Origin: Deinococcales bacterium
Lineage (GTDB): Bacteria > Deinococcota > Deinococci > Deinococcales > JAAFIG01
Length of the DNA stretch: 48,949 bases
NCBI GenBank assembly: GCA_013298595.1
Contig: JAAFIG010000033.1
Coordinates: forward strand, 1 to 48,949
Direction of reading: 5' to 3'
Each line of letters starts with the position of its first letter. Position 1 is the stretch's first letter. Shown here piece after piece: positions 17,549 through 26,129 of this stretch. Made by a program: the position numbers and the translations under genes. Under the pieces are notes generated by a model. It was not told the DNA's origin and ran no database searches. It saw nothing but the letters and a program-made list of their open reading frames with translations.

Positions 17549-18616
17549 TTATTCTAACTCGAGAGCAGCAGCTATAAAGGCAGTATTTTCGGCTGGGGTT
17601 CCAATCGAAACTCGGATGCAGCCTTCTAACCCCAAGTAACTGTCTTGTTTGCGTACCAACACGCCTTTCTCGAGCAATTGTGCATGGGCGATTTTGGCAT
17701 CTGGGGTGCGGATGAGATGGTAATTGGCTGCTGATGGAAAAATTTTCCAAATTGCATGAGACTCGAGGGCAGCGTAAACCCGTGCTCGTTCGGTAATCAC
17801 TTCGCTAATTCGTTGTTGAACATAGGCTGGTTGCTCGAGGGCTGTTTCGATAACTGCTTGGGTGATACCTGACACATTAAATGGGCTGAGGATTTTTTGG
17901 ATTTGTGTGGCTAACATTGGATTTGCTAATAAATAACCAACCCGTACTCCAGCTAATCCCCATGCTTTAGAAAAGGTACGCAAAATGCAAACATTAGGGT
18001 ATTGCCCCAGTAATGCCAGATGTGAACGATTGGAAAATTCAAAATAGGCTTCGTCTATGACAACAATCCATTGCTCAGAAGCGGCTTTAAGCAAAGCTTC
18101 AACTTCTTCGATGGGGTGTAAAGCACCTGTAGGCGCATGCGGTTCTGCCAGAAAAACCACGCCAGGTGTGGCTTGCTCGAGTTGGGTTTTTAAGGCAGTG
18201 AGTGGCAAGGTAAAATCTGGATTGAGTGGATACTCGAGTAAATCGGCTTCGAGTAATTTGCTCGAAAGTGCGTATAAAGAAAAAGCTGGTGATACGCTGA
18301 GCACTCGTTGGCGCATACCTGCGGCTTGGGCTAAGGCATGGATAAGAACATTACTGCCCGGTGTGATGACAATACCTTCAGCCTGCCAACCAACATGGGC
18401 AGCAATTTTTTCACTCAGGCTGTTGGCGTGAATATCAGGGTAACGATTCCAGTCGCTGTGCAGCATTCGCTCAAGAGCAATGGTTTTTAATTTGGTCGGA
18501 AAATCATACGCCGATTCGTTTTGATCGAGTTTAACAGGTGCATCTATTTTGCTAAATGGGTACTCGGCTGCGTCTCGAACAGCTTGGCGAATACCGTAAT
18601 TGATAGAATTTAACAC
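17549..18616 (-). CDS. hisC: Histidinol-phosphate aminotransferase HisC
   Basis: The product has 355 residues if started at the GTG at 18616. It is a PLP-dependent fold type I aminotransferase converting imidazole acetol phosphate to histidinol phosphate. KLDQNESAYDFP is the N-terminal signature, and LRTFSKAWGLAGVRVGY holds the PLP-binding Lys. I prefer this GTG because TACGAT ends six bases upstream and the protein then begins at the usual family position. An ATG at 18655 in the same frame would add 13 residues. It is the first gene of hisC-hisB. Confidence 0.95.
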   Translation of the reverse strand: MLNSINYGIRQAVRDAAEYPFSKIDAPVKLDQNESAYDFPTKLKTIALERMLHSDWNRYPDIHANSLSEKIAAHVGWQAEGIVITPGSNVLIHALAQAAGMRQRVLSVSPAFSLYALSSKLLEADLLEYPLNPDFTLPLTALKTQLEQATPGVVFLAEPHAPTGALHPIEEVEALLKAASEQWIVVIDEAYFEFSNRSHLALLGQYPNVCILRTFSKAWGLAGVRVGYLLANPMLATQIQKILSPFNVSGITQAVIETALEQPAYVQQRISEVITERARVYAALESHAIWKIFPSAANYHLIRTPDAKIAHAQLLEKGVLVRKQDSYLGLEGCIRVSIGTPAENTAFIAAALELE

Positions 18617-18705
18617 AGCTGCATCGTAACACCATCGCCTCACGACATTTGACATGGGTAGGGGTTTGTCGCAATACAAGCTACAACTGCGCTATGCTAC
18701 GTCGC

Positions 18706-19644
18706 GTGAAGGTAAAGTTTCTCGAGCAAGCCAAGGGCTGTTTAATCGGATTAGCCATTGGTGACGCATTAGGTGCAACAAATGAATTTAAGACCCGCGA
18801 GGCGATTACCAGTGCTGGTCTGGTTTCTGAAATGGTTGGTGGTGGCTGGTTGAACTTAACTGCTGGCGATGGCACCGATGACACCGAAATGATGATGTGT
18901 ATTCTTGAAGCATATGCACAAGGTTTTTCGCTCGAGCGAGTCTCCCAGAATTTCTTAACTTGGTTTGCCCAAGAACCCAAAGACATTGGTAATGTCACCA
19001 CTGTTGCCCTAACCGAATTAAAACGCGGTGTTTCACCTCGAGAATCAGGCAAATTAGCCGCTGCCATCACTCGGCATTCAAGTGCTAGTAATGCTGCCAT
19101 TATGCGTTCTGCGCCAACCGCTATTTTTCGAGCCTCAGACCGCGAGGTACGGGTCATGGAAGGCACAGCCATTGCCCGTATGACCCATTGGGATCAGCGT
19201 AGTGTCGAAGCAGCTTTGTGGTTAAATGCAACCATAGCTGCCTTACTGAGCAATGCTACTGACGCAGAAGCATTGCAAGCCGCGCAGAACGAATTAGAAT
19301 TTGCTCGAGTCAGCCAAGCATGGGATATTCCCGATGCCGATGTCCTCACTTGGGTGAATGCCGCAACCACACTGGAAATAGATCATTGGAATACCAGTGG
19401 TTACGCGCTGGCTACAGCGCAATGTGCTGCTTGGGTGTTCACTCGAGCCGAATCTTTTGAAGATGGCATGTTACTGGCAATTAACCAAGGTGGTGATGCC
19501 GATACCATTGGCGCTGTGGTCGGGGCGTTACTGGGAGCTAAATTTGGTTTTCAGAACATCCCTGAACGTTGGATTAAACCATTACTGGTTGGTGCTAAAC
19601 TCGAGAAAGCCTTAAACCAAGCTTTGGCGCTGCATCGTGAATAA
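18706..19644 (+). CDS. ADP-ribosylglycohydrolase family protein
   Basis: The protein of about 312 residues is a DraG/ARH-type ADP-ribosylglycohydrolase. Metal-binding motifs are GLAIGDALGATNEF near the start, DGTDDTEMMMCILEAY (about 60-75) and NQGGDADTIGAVVGALLGAKFG (about 260-281). Such enzymes remove ADP-ribose from Arg or from other acceptors. No partner ADP-ribosyltransferase is nearby, so the target is unknown. TATGCT ends seven bases before the GTG at 18706; an ATG at 18694 in frame is the alternative start. Confidence 0.93.
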   Translation: MKVKFLEQAKGCLIGLAIGDALGATNEFKTREAITSAGLVSEMVGGGWLNLTAGDGTDDTEMMMCILEAYAQGFSLERVSQNFLTWFAQEPKDIGNVTTVALTELKRGVSPRESGKLAAAITRHSSASNAAIMRSAPTAIFRASDREVRVMEGTAIARMTHWDQRSVEAALWLNATIAALLSNATDAEALQAAQNELEFARVSQAWDIPDADVLTWVNAATTLEIDHWNTSGYALATAQCAAWVFTRAESFEDGMLLAINQGGDADTIGAVVGALLGAKFGFQNIPERWIKPLLVGAKLEKALNQALALHRE

Positions 19645-19667
19645 CAAACCAATCTAATAAAACGGTT

Positions 19668-19682
19668 TACTCTCGAGGTGTG
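19668..19682 (+). promoter_or_regulatory. Fused -10 / CTCGAG / start module of the OsmC-like gene
   Basis: TACTCTCGAGGTGTG contains a -10 box (TACTCT, 19668-19673), the palindrome CTCGAG (19672-19677) and the GTG start at 19680. The spacing is the same as at the P450 gene. Confidence 0.5.
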
Positions 19683-20129
19683 AATACTAAGTTTGTTCGT
19701 ATTGATGCCTTAGACCCTGCTGGTGCCGCCCGTAGCCGTTTTGTGGCACAAAACCCTCGAGGTGATCGTATTATACTCGAGGCACACCATGAAGCGCCCA
19801 CCGATGCAGACCCCGCTAGTGTTGGTTTAGGTCCGATGGAGGCTTTGTTAGCAGCGCTGGGCAGTTGCACAGCCGTGGATGTCCAAGACATCATGAAAAA
19901 GAAACGCACCCCCTTGGCAACTTACACTGTTGAAATTGAAGGCGAACGAGCAGATAGCATTCCTAAGCGTTACACCAAAATCATCATGAAACACATTGGT
20001 AGTGGAGAAGGTGTCAGTGCTGAATCACTTGAGAAAGCGGTGCGCTTATCTTTTGAAAAGTATTGCTCGGTGGCGACCAGTTTACGCCAAGATATCGAAT
20101 TTATCCTCGAGGTATCGGTAAAATCTTAG
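19680..20129 (+). CDS. OsmC-family peroxide-resistance-like protein
   Basis: The 149-residue OsmC/Ohr-fold protein has the two redox Cys positions of the family, GSCTAVDV (about 61-68) and KYCSVATSL (about 122-130). OsmC proteins reduce organic hydroperoxides using a thiol partner. GLGPMEALLAALGSC is the conserved helix. It starts with GTG; a -10 box ends six bases before it and overlaps a CTCGAG. The stop overlaps that of the convergent regulator gene. Confidence 0.93.
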   Translation: MNTKFVRIDALDPAGAARSRFVAQNPRGDRIILEAHHEAPTDADPASVGLGPMEALLAALGSCTAVDVQDIMKKKRTPLATYTVEIEGERADSIPKRYTKIIMKHIGSGEGVSAESLEKAVRLSFEKYCSVATSLRQDIEFILEVSVKS

Positions 20130-20857
20130 CGTTTTGGTTTATCGAGCAAATCGGCAAGTGAATCTCGGACAGGAGCTAAAGCACTGCGGAACAAGAATTG
20201 CTGCTTACCACTTGGCTGAGAATACTTAGCGAACAAAGCCGCTAATTCACGGCGTAACTCGAGAGCAGAATCTCGGTCTAACATGATGGCAGCATAATCA
20301 GACCAACCTAAACTATCAGCACTCGAGAGGAGTGGTTTAGGTTTGGCTGAGTTAGCTTCGCGGATATTAGCCACTGAGTAAGCTTCGATCCGTCCTGCAC
20401 GACCTTCAGTTTCGCTAACACGACGATGAATTAAACGCCCAGGTTTTGATTCATCACCAAGAATCTCGAGCATATGAGCCGATAAACAACGAAACAACAC
20501 ACGGCGCATTCGATCATCTTGCTCGAGTAAAAAATCTTCGAGCGTATCGGAGCCAAGCGTGTTATAAGGTACAAAAAATCTGTCTGCCACAGCTTTGTAA
20601 TGCTTTTGTGGACGACCTCGGCGCGGCGTGGCTCGGACAACATGAATTAACCCCATACTTTCCATACGTTGCACTGCCCGAAACATCCGTAAACTCGAGA
20701 CTCCGATACGTTCAGCAGCTTGGGTAATCGTGGTTTCGTGCTCGATGAACGGTTCGATCAACACACTGGTACGCGGGTCTGTCAGGAATTGTGCAGCGGC
20801 TTGATTAGCCACCACATGGCAAACATCGTTAGAGCTTGTCTCGAGAATCGCTTTCAT
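20126..20857 (-). CDS. Winged-helix transcriptional regulator
   Basis: The 243-residue protein has an ArsR-like winged-helix domain at about 35-100: TITQAAERIGVSSLRMFRAV is the helix-turn-helix and RGRPQKHYKAV the wing. A C-terminal region of about 130 residues, probably for ligand or dimer contacts, resembles nothing I can name. It lies 23 bases behind the DUF547 gene on the same strand, so the two may be one transcript. TACAAT precedes the ATG by a short leader. Targets are unknown. Confidence 0.82.
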   Translation of the reverse strand: MKAILETSSNDVCHVVANQAAAQFLTDPRTSVLIEPFIEHETTITQAAERIGVSSLRMFRAVQRMESMGLIHVVRATPRRGRPQKHYKAVADRFFVPYNTLGSDTLEDFLLEQDDRMRRVLFRCLSAHMLEILGDESKPGRLIHRRVSETEGRAGRIEAYSVANIREANSAKPKPLLSSADSLGWSDYAAIMLDRDSALELRRELAALFAKYSQPSGKQQFLFRSALAPVRDSLADLLDKPKR

Positions 20858-20880
20858 GCTTAACAATCATTGTACGCCAA

Positions 20881-21606
20881 TTATGAAAATTGAGATGGCA
20901 GTTTTGTGACACGCCACGAATACGGTAAAAACCTGACTCGAGCCTGCGCTGGAATATCAACACGATACCGCCGAGCAAACTCGAGCACAGCCCCAAAATC
21001 TGTGCGGTAATACGAGAATAACCGTGGTAACCAAACTGTATTGTCCATCACTCGAGCATCTTGTAAGTACGCATGTGTTGCCATCTCGAGTTGCGAATCA
21101 AGCTTCTCTGCCTGATACGCCCGAATTGGCGGGCAGGATAATGCTCCACAATTCAAAGCAAAATGCACTCGAGCATCCAGTGGCAACACAAAACTGGCTC
21201 GAGCATCCGAAGCTGCAAAGATTTTACCACCCAAAACAGCTTTATTACCGCGCAAAACACCATGTTCGATTTGCGATAAAGTCAGATTCTGCCCCGAAAT
21301 AGTATAGGCAAAACGATCAAAAAAACCAATTGACTCAAGCACCGACTGCTTAACACCAACCACTGCCATGGCATGTAAGGTTAAAGCGTTGTACAGGTTA
21401 ATCCAAAACGCTCGAGCTGCTAGCTCTGACTCTGGTACAACAAACTCAGCTTTTGACAAAGCCGTAAAATTACCACCTCGAGCAAAATCCAAAGCCTCGG
21501 CAGCCGAACAAGGTATCAGACCAGCATTTAGCACTTGCACTCGAGGACGCACCAGCAAACCCAGTCCTAATTGCAACAACCACACTGAATTCTCGAGCCA
21601 AGACAC
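20881..21606 (-). CDS. DUF547 protein
   Basis: The 241-residue protein contains a DUF547 domain. Characteristic blocks are AFWINLYNALTLHAM, LTLSQIEHGVLRGN and DARVHFALNCGALSCPPIRAY. The domain is related to papain/transglutaminase-like folds; the Cys-His environment (NCGALSC, HFALN) is compatible with that, but activity is unproven. The N-terminal 18 residues are mildly hydrophobic. It starts with GTG, and CATAAT ends six bases upstream. It is followed by the winged-helix regulator. Confidence 0.88.
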   Translation of the reverse strand: MSWLENSVWLLQLGLGLLVRPRVQVLNAGLIPCSAAEALDFARGGNFTALSKAEFVVPESELAARAFWINLYNALTLHAMAVVGVKQSVLESIGFFDRFAYTISGQNLTLSQIEHGVLRGNKAVLGGKIFAASDARASFVLPLDARVHFALNCGALSCPPIRAYQAEKLDSQLEMATHAYLQDARVMDNTVWLPRLFSYYRTDFGAVLEFARRYRVDIPAQARVRFLPYSWRVTKLPSQFS

Positions 21607-21634
21607 CCGAGCATTATGGCATTTTTAGCAGCCT

Positions 21635-21802
21635 TTATTTACCTTTTTTACTTGACTGATTTATGGGGACGTACTTCAACCACGGCTCTGCCACTTCAAC
21701 AAATTGCGGCACACTAGCACCTCGCACTTTGCTTTTTAAATCAGAATCAAAGGTTAAAACTTTTTGGTCAGGGCTGGGTACTTGCCTAACGGATTTCACC
21801 AT
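21635..21802 (-). CDS. Possible small protein, 55 residues
   Basis: This frame begins at the ATG at 21802, with CATAAT seven bases upstream in the leaderless position. It is rich in Lys, Val and Pro (VKSVRQVPSPDQKVLTFDSD) and has no membrane segment. I do not recognise it. The longer frame to 21877 overlaps the upstream membrane protein gene. It may be a small gene downstream of that protein, or chance. Confidence 0.35.
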   Translation of the reverse strand: MVKSVRQVPSPDQKVLTFDSDLKSKVRGASVPQFVEVAEPWLKYVPINQSSKKGK

Positions 21803-21839
21803 AGCTGTAATTATGACATAAAACGCGTCATTTTTCACG

Positions 21840-22415
21840 TCAGCCCACCAAAATTCGTAAAATGTGTGGTGCAACAACAGGATTTAAGCCCAAATGCAGC
21901 AAACTAAAAACAAAGTACAAACCAATAAAAATGGTCATGGCAAACATTGCTAAAGTCTGATTTTTCAAAGCCTGACTTTTCAAACGCATCGCAGCTTGAC
22001 CTTGCTCGAGATAAACCTTGTAAACATCAAGCTCGGATGCCACCGATTCCAATGAACTCGAGACACTCTCGGGTAAACTAACAATCCAATTAGGGTCTAT
22101 TTGATTGGCTTGGGTCGGACGAATAATTGTCAGATACTCCCGAAAAGACCAAATCACACAAAGCACAGCTTCAGCAAATGCCAACATCGCCATCAGTTGC
22201 CAATTAAGTGCCCAAGAAAACTGAGCTGCTACTAAATCTGGGCGCAAAATCAGAATCACAAAACCAAGAATGGTCGGAGCTAATGTAATATTATTGCGTC
22301 CTTTGTCCTCCACAGTTTTAATCGAACTTTCGACCAAAGCAAAAGAAACCTTAGCAAAATCCAAAGCCCGAAGGTACAACTCGAGTTTTGTTGTTTCAGC
22401 AGTTACATCTGGCAT
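21840..22415 (-). CDS. Small polytopic membrane protein of unknown function
   Basis: The 191-residue protein has a soluble N-terminus (about 1-40, helical), two membrane helices (about 45-62 and 72-90), a cytoplasmic helical segment (about 105-150, SSSLESVASELDVYKVYLEQ), and a third long helix (NQTLAMFAMTIFIGLYFVFSL). The order loosely resembles small SLATT or 2TM effector-type membrane proteins of bacterial immune systems, but I see no nucleotide-cyclase partner. AGGGGTG lies about seven bases before the ATG. It is adjacent to, and divergent from, a toxin-antitoxin pair. Confidence 0.75.
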   Translation of the reverse strand: MPDVTAETTKLELYLRALDFAKVSFALVESSIKTVEDKGRNNITLAPTILGFVILILRPDLVAAQFSWALNWQLMAMLAFAEAVLCVIWSFREYLTIIRPTQANQIDPNWIVSLPESVSSSLESVASELDVYKVYLEQGQAAMRLKSQALKNQTLAMFAMTIFIGLYFVFSLLHLGLNPVVAPHILRILVG

Positions 22416-22811
22416 GGCTCACCCCTGGAAAGCAAACAGAAAAACTTTTAAAGCAAAAAGCTTTACCAAGAAACAAGAGACTGCCAATCGCGCATAACTC
22501 GAGCAAGAAAAAAAGAATTCACTGTCTGGGAGTCCTGAAACGTAATAGTCATGATTGAACGTATTTTGTTCATATAATAAATTATAGCATATATTTAGCT
22601 AGAAACATTAGACAGCTTTTGCATCCAAAGGTTGCTTCACTAAACTCGAGCAACTTACTTGAGTATTTGTGAAGTCATACCATACCAACCTTTGACACCA
22701 ATGAACTGACCGACAGTATTCAGCAAATAATGCCGCGAACACAGCGCAGACATGACCATTTTCACAATCAGAGCATTTGGCAAAACTTGAGCCAAGCGCT
22801 ACAATACACCC
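22416..22811. other. Divergent spacer with the antitoxin promoter
   Basis: No supported gene lies in these 396 bases; a reverse frame at 22608-22835 is Cys-rich chance sequence overlapping the antitoxin start. An AT-rich tract lies near 22560-22600. TTGGCA (22776-22781) and TACAAT (22800-22805), 18 bases apart, form a promoter whose -10 box ends six bases before the antitoxin ATG. Two CTCGAG copies are present. Confidence 0.5.
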
Positions 22812-23114
22812 ATGACTGTAACAGCAAAAATACAAACCTCAGACACAGCCATCAACCCTCAATTTTTGATTGATGCCAATGGCAAACCAACCGCAGTCAT
22901 GCTCACCATAGAAACATGGGAACAAATCGCATCAATGCTACAAAGAAACCTTTCACTCGAGACACAAGTTGTACTAAAACACATCCCAATTGTGAATGAA
23001 CCCGTACCTACTCGAGTCAGCAAACGCTTCAAAGAACTGGCTCAAGGTATTCAAGTTAAAACGCTCACAATTCAAGAAGCCAAAGCCGAACTTAAAAGGT
23101 TACGCAGTAAATGA
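22812..23114 (+). CDS. Phd/YefM-like antitoxin
   Basis: The 100-residue protein has the antitoxin-type core GKPTAVMLTIETWEQIASML (about 32-51), close to the Phd/YefM pattern in which an N-terminal domain binds DNA. The charged C-terminal helix (RFKELAQGIQVKTLTIQEAK) would wrap the toxin. It overlaps the toxin start by four bases (ATGA), the usual gene order. The leaderless promoter is at 22776-22805. Typical antitoxins bind their own promoter, but I see no clear dyad at the start. Confidence 0.75.
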   Translation: MTVTAKIQTSDTAINPQFLIDANGKPTAVMLTIETWEQIASMLQRNLSLETQVVLKHIPIVNEPVPTRVSKRFKELAQGIQVKTLTIQEAKAELKRLRSK

Positions 23115-23406
23115 TTACACCTGAACGAACACCTTTTGTACTTGTACTAGAAAAACGTGCCCTAAAAGCATTCAGAACACTTAGCACCCAAGATGAAGCT
23201 CGAGTTTGGGATGCACTACTCCGACTTTGTGCCGAAGGCATTGGCGACATTGGACAATTACAAAACGAACCTACTGGCTCATTACGATTAAGAGTCGGAG
23301 ATATGCGAATTTTCCTTTTTCTCGAGGGGCATAGACTAACGCGATTGTAGAATTTGTGCAATTTAGACAAAGTTCACCATATCAAACTCGAGAAAGTATC
23401 AAGTAA
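23111..23406 (+). pseudogene. RelE/ParE-type toxin, C-terminus apparently frameshifted
   Basis: The annotated frame stops at 23350 after 79 residues. It has the RelE/ParE fold signature ending with GSLRLRVGDMRIFLFLEGHRL, then stops at RLTRL. The family normally continues with a strand and an HRxxxY tail. Another phase from 23344 reads IVEFVQFRQSSPYQTRESIK and stops at 23404-23406, which looks like the missing strand and tail. One lost base near 23343-23345 would restore a toxin of about 99 residues. The gene may be inactivated, or the read may contain an error. The first 79 residues could still be made, coupled to the antitoxin. Confidence 0.7.
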
Positions 23407-23550
23407 GCTCAAACATTTGCATTAAGGATTATCACGAAAAAGTAGCCTTAAACTGCACAATCACCATCAAACCTTTTAACAAGTATTAGTGTGATTCACA
23501 TTACATATTATATTTACTTTTCAGATGTTAAAATTGTCACAGAGGGCAAA

Positions 23551-24051
23551 ATGGTCAAAATAAAAAAGCGCAGTGGCATACTAATACTCGCAATATTGCC
23601 ATTACTATCATCATTTACACTAGGAAAAACCGCAACTACATGTTCCAAAAATGATGTTTGGACAGGCTGGCTTACGCGTCCAAACATCCTGAATATGAGC
23701 ACATTTCCAGAGTTTCCAATAAGGTGGGACACAAAAGAAGCCTTAGAAATGAAACGAAAAGCTGTAGAAAACTGGAATACCAGCAGCCTAAAAAGGTTTA
23801 ACGCACAAATAGAATCTTATAATCAGAAAACTGAAAAACAACGTTGTATCTTAGAAAACTTACGCTCTTCACAAAGTATTGGACTAACAAAATATAAAAA
23901 ATTGTATCAAGGATACATTCTGTTTAGTAATAAATTCTATCCGGAACTAACGAAAAGTTATAAAAAGGGGTTTGCAAGATATAAAGAATTCGATACTTGG
24001 TATAAGAAGGAATCAGCAAAACAACCAGGCATGCGGTCAGGAGGTCTTTAA
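23551..24051 (+). CDS. Secreted protein of unknown function
   Basis: The 166-residue product has a basic start and a hydrophobic signal (MVKIKKRSGILILAILPLLS, continuing to SFTLG). The mature part is Lys/Tyr/Asn-rich and helical (ALEMKRKAVENWNTSSLKRF, YKKLYQGY) with two Cys. GAGGG lies six bases before the ATG at 23551, so I do not use the longer frame from 23491. Its base use is more AT-rich than its neighbours and it contains no CTCGAG. The stop overlaps the next start (TAATG). I do not recognise the family. Confidence 0.7.
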   Translation: MVKIKKRSGILILAILPLLSSFTLGKTATTCSKNDVWTGWLTRPNILNMSTFPEFPIRWDTKEALEMKRKAVENWNTSSLKRFNAQIESYNQKTEKQRCILENLRSSQSIGLTKYKKLYQGYILFSNKFYPELTKSYKKGFARYKEFDTWYKKESAKQPGMRSGGL

Positions 24052-24488
24052 TGAGTCAAAACACAACTTCACCAACCATTTTTAAAGAGGACTTTTCCTT
24101 ATCTTTCCTAGTTTCTCAGTGTTTTGAGATAGTTCTGAAAGTCATTTTGCCCGCCACTATACTTTCAGTTGCTATTGCTTTAATTTTAGTTTTTATTACA
24201 AAACCCAAAAAAGAATATACTGTAGATACCTTAAAGTTTTTACTATCTTTTACGATAATTGGCGTAACTGTGGGTATTTTATCAGGCGCATCAAGAGACG
24301 CTAGTGTTGGTAATCTAATTACTGCAACAACAACAACTGTTGCAGCAGTATTAGCTTACATTTTTTCAGATAAAATCCAAGAGGGGTTTCGCAAAAACCT
24401 TCCCATTTCAATGATTGGATTTACAGTTGCTATCTTATTTGGAGCGTTTTTTGGTGCGCTCCTAAGAACTGGGATGACAGACAAGTAA
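24051..24488 (+). CDS. Four-helix membrane protein of unknown function
   Basis: The 145-residue protein has four predicted helices at about 25-50, 60-82, 88-110 and 118-140, with short loops. AGGAGG six bases before the ATG gives a strong ribosome binding site, and the start overlaps the stop of the secreted-protein gene, so the two are made together. No CTCGAG is present. The pair may be a recently acquired cassette; its function is unknown. It ends four bases before the convergent dnaJ. Confidence 0.7.
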   Translation: MSQNTTSPTIFKEDFSLSFLVSQCFEIVLKVILPATILSVAIALILVFITKPKKEYTVDTLKFLLSFTIIGVTVGILSGASRDASVGNLITATTTTVAAVLAYIFSDKIQEGFRKNLPISMIGFTVAILFGAFFGALLRTGMTDK

Positions 24489-24491
24489 TTA

Positions 24492-25364
24492 TTAAACCAG
24501 CTTTTCCCAAATCTCGAGTTCTACTTCACTTGGGTTTTGTGGCACAACTATCCGCATCTCGAGTAACGCATCTCCCCTACTACCATCTTTTTTGTACCAA
24601 CCTTGCCCGCGTAAACGCAGTACCCGCCCTGCTTGGCTACGCGGTGGAATACTGATCTCTCCTCTACCCTCGAGGGTCATGGCTTCGAGTTTTCCACCTA
24701 GTACAGCTATTGCGGCTGGCACATCAAGTATCACTCGCACATCGTCATGCTCGAGTTTAAAAATAGGATCTTTCTCGAGTTTAATGGTCAGCAGCACATT
24801 TGCGCCACCCGGAGCTTGTCCGCGTAATCGCAATTTTTGGTTATCTCGAGCGCCTTTAGGTACGCTAACCTCGAGTTGTTTATCGCCGATGTTGATGTTG
24901 CGGGTCGTGCCTCGGAAAGCTTCGGCAAGACTTATTGCCAGTGTGCCTTCAACATCGGGGGCAGGGCGTTGGAAACCTTGTCCAAAAATATCTTGTGGAT
25001 TGCCACCGAAACCGCCACCGCCTCGAGAACCACCAAAGCCACCACCGAAGAGTGTTTGGAAGAAGTCCGAGAAATCTCCTGCTCCGCCACCTTGTCCGCC
25101 TGGGTACGAGTAGCCACCACTTCCAGGTGGCACTCGACCATTGGCTGCATCTGCGCCGTAAGTATCGTAGATTTTACGTTTTTCGACATCACCTAGAACT
25201 TCGTACGCTTCGTTGATTTCTTTGAATTTGGCTTCTGCACTGGCATCACCCATGTTTTTATCTGGATGGTATTGCTTGGCTAGTTTGCGATACGCACTTT
25301 TGATTTCATCATCAGAGGAGCTTTTTGCAACCCCAAGGGTTTTATAGTAATCCTTGTAATTCAT
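24492..25364 (-). CDS. dnaJ: DnaJ-type co-chaperone without zinc finger
   Basis: The 290-residue protein has a J domain (1-70) with HPD at 33-35, a Gly/Phe-rich linker (about 85-135), and two C-terminal beta domains (SLAEAFRGTTRNI onward). The Cys-rich zinc domain of full DnaJ is missing, as in CbpA and in the DnaJ of Thermus and Deinococcus. It stimulates DnaK ATPase and delivers clients. It is the last gene of dnaK-grpE-dnaJ. GAGGAG lies upstream of the ATG, within a CTCGAGGAG sequence. Confidence 0.96.
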   Translation of the reverse strand: MNYKDYYKTLGVAKSSSDDEIKSAYRKLAKQYHPDKNMGDASAEAKFKEINEAYEVLGDVEKRKIYDTYGADAANGRVPPGSGGYSYPGGQGGGAGDFSDFFQTLFGGGFGGSRGGGGFGGNPQDIFGQGFQRPAPDVEGTLAISLAEAFRGTTRNINIGDKQLEVSVPKGARDNQKLRLRGQAPGGANVLLTIKLEKDPIFKLEHDDVRVILDVPAAIAVLGGKLEAMTLEGRGEISIPPRSQAGRVLRLRGQGWYKKDGSRGDALLEMRIVVPQNPSEVELEIWEKLV

Positions 25365-25441
25365 GTATAACTTTCTCCTCGAGATTCAATTCAATATTGT
25401 TAGGTTATAGGCTACTCAGGTAGTAAGCCTTGCCTAAAAGG

Positions 25442-26044
25442 TTAATTCATTTGCTTAGAAACAATCACTCGAGCTGGTCGAATTAATTTCCCATTGAGGG
25501 TAAATCCTGCTTGGAAAACCTCGAGTACGACATCATCTTGTGCACCTGGAATCACTTGCAGGGCTTCATGGACATTAGGGTCAAATTGGCTGTCTTTACC
25601 ACTGACCATGACGGCGCCATATTTCTCGAGATTCTTGAGGAAATTTTCGCGCACACTTTGCAAACCTGGAATCAGGGTAGCTGGGTCTTTAACACCTGCG
25701 TCGGTGGCTCTAGCGATGTCGTCGTATGTGCCAAGCAGGGTTTCGATAGCTTCGGCTGCACCTGTGGTCTTGGCTTCTTTAGCTTCATCGGCAGTGCGGC
25801 GACGATAATTCTCGAAATCTTCTTGCAGGCGCACATAACGGGTTTTCCATTCGCCAACTTCGCGTTCCAATGCGTCAACGCGCTGCATACGTTGCATCAT
25901 TTCCTCGAGTTGTTTCATGGCGGCATCATCCATTTCTGGCATGGCACCAGCGGCTTGTGCGTCATTCTCGAGTTCGGTGGTATCGTTTGGGCTATCAACC
26001 TCGGTGATTTCCTCGAGATTTTCAATATTTTCTTTGTCTGTCAT
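25442..26044 (-). CDS. grpE: Nucleotide exchange factor GrpE
   Basis: The 200-residue protein has an acidic N-terminus, a long coiled coil (about 50-100, MKQLEEMMQRMQRVDALERE) and the C-terminal GrpE beta domain (FDPNVHEALQVIPGAQDDVV). It releases ADP from DnaK. The start at 26044 is set by GAGGAAAACC upstream; the longer frame runs into the dnaK-grpE spacer. It is the middle gene of the chaperone operon. Confidence 0.97.
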   Translation of the reverse strand: MTDKENIENLEEITEVDSPNDTTELENDAQAAGAMPEMDDAAMKQLEEMMQRMQRVDALEREVGEWKTRYVRLQEDFENYRRRTADEAKEAKTTGAAEAIETLLGTYDDIARATDAGVKDPATLIPGLQSVRENFLKNLEKYGAVMVSGKDSQFDPNVHEALQVIPGAQDDVVLEVFQAGFTLNGKLIRPARVIVSKQMN

Positions 26045-26129
26045 GGTTTTCCTCAAAAAAAGTTTTGAGTTATAGGCTTTGAATCTCGAGATTATCCGAG
26101 ATTTCAAAACCCATAACCCATGTCTTATT

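Noticed and set aside
22608-22835. Cys-rich reverse frame in the antitoxin promoter region
   Set aside because: No start signal, unusual composition, and it overlaps the antitoxin start.
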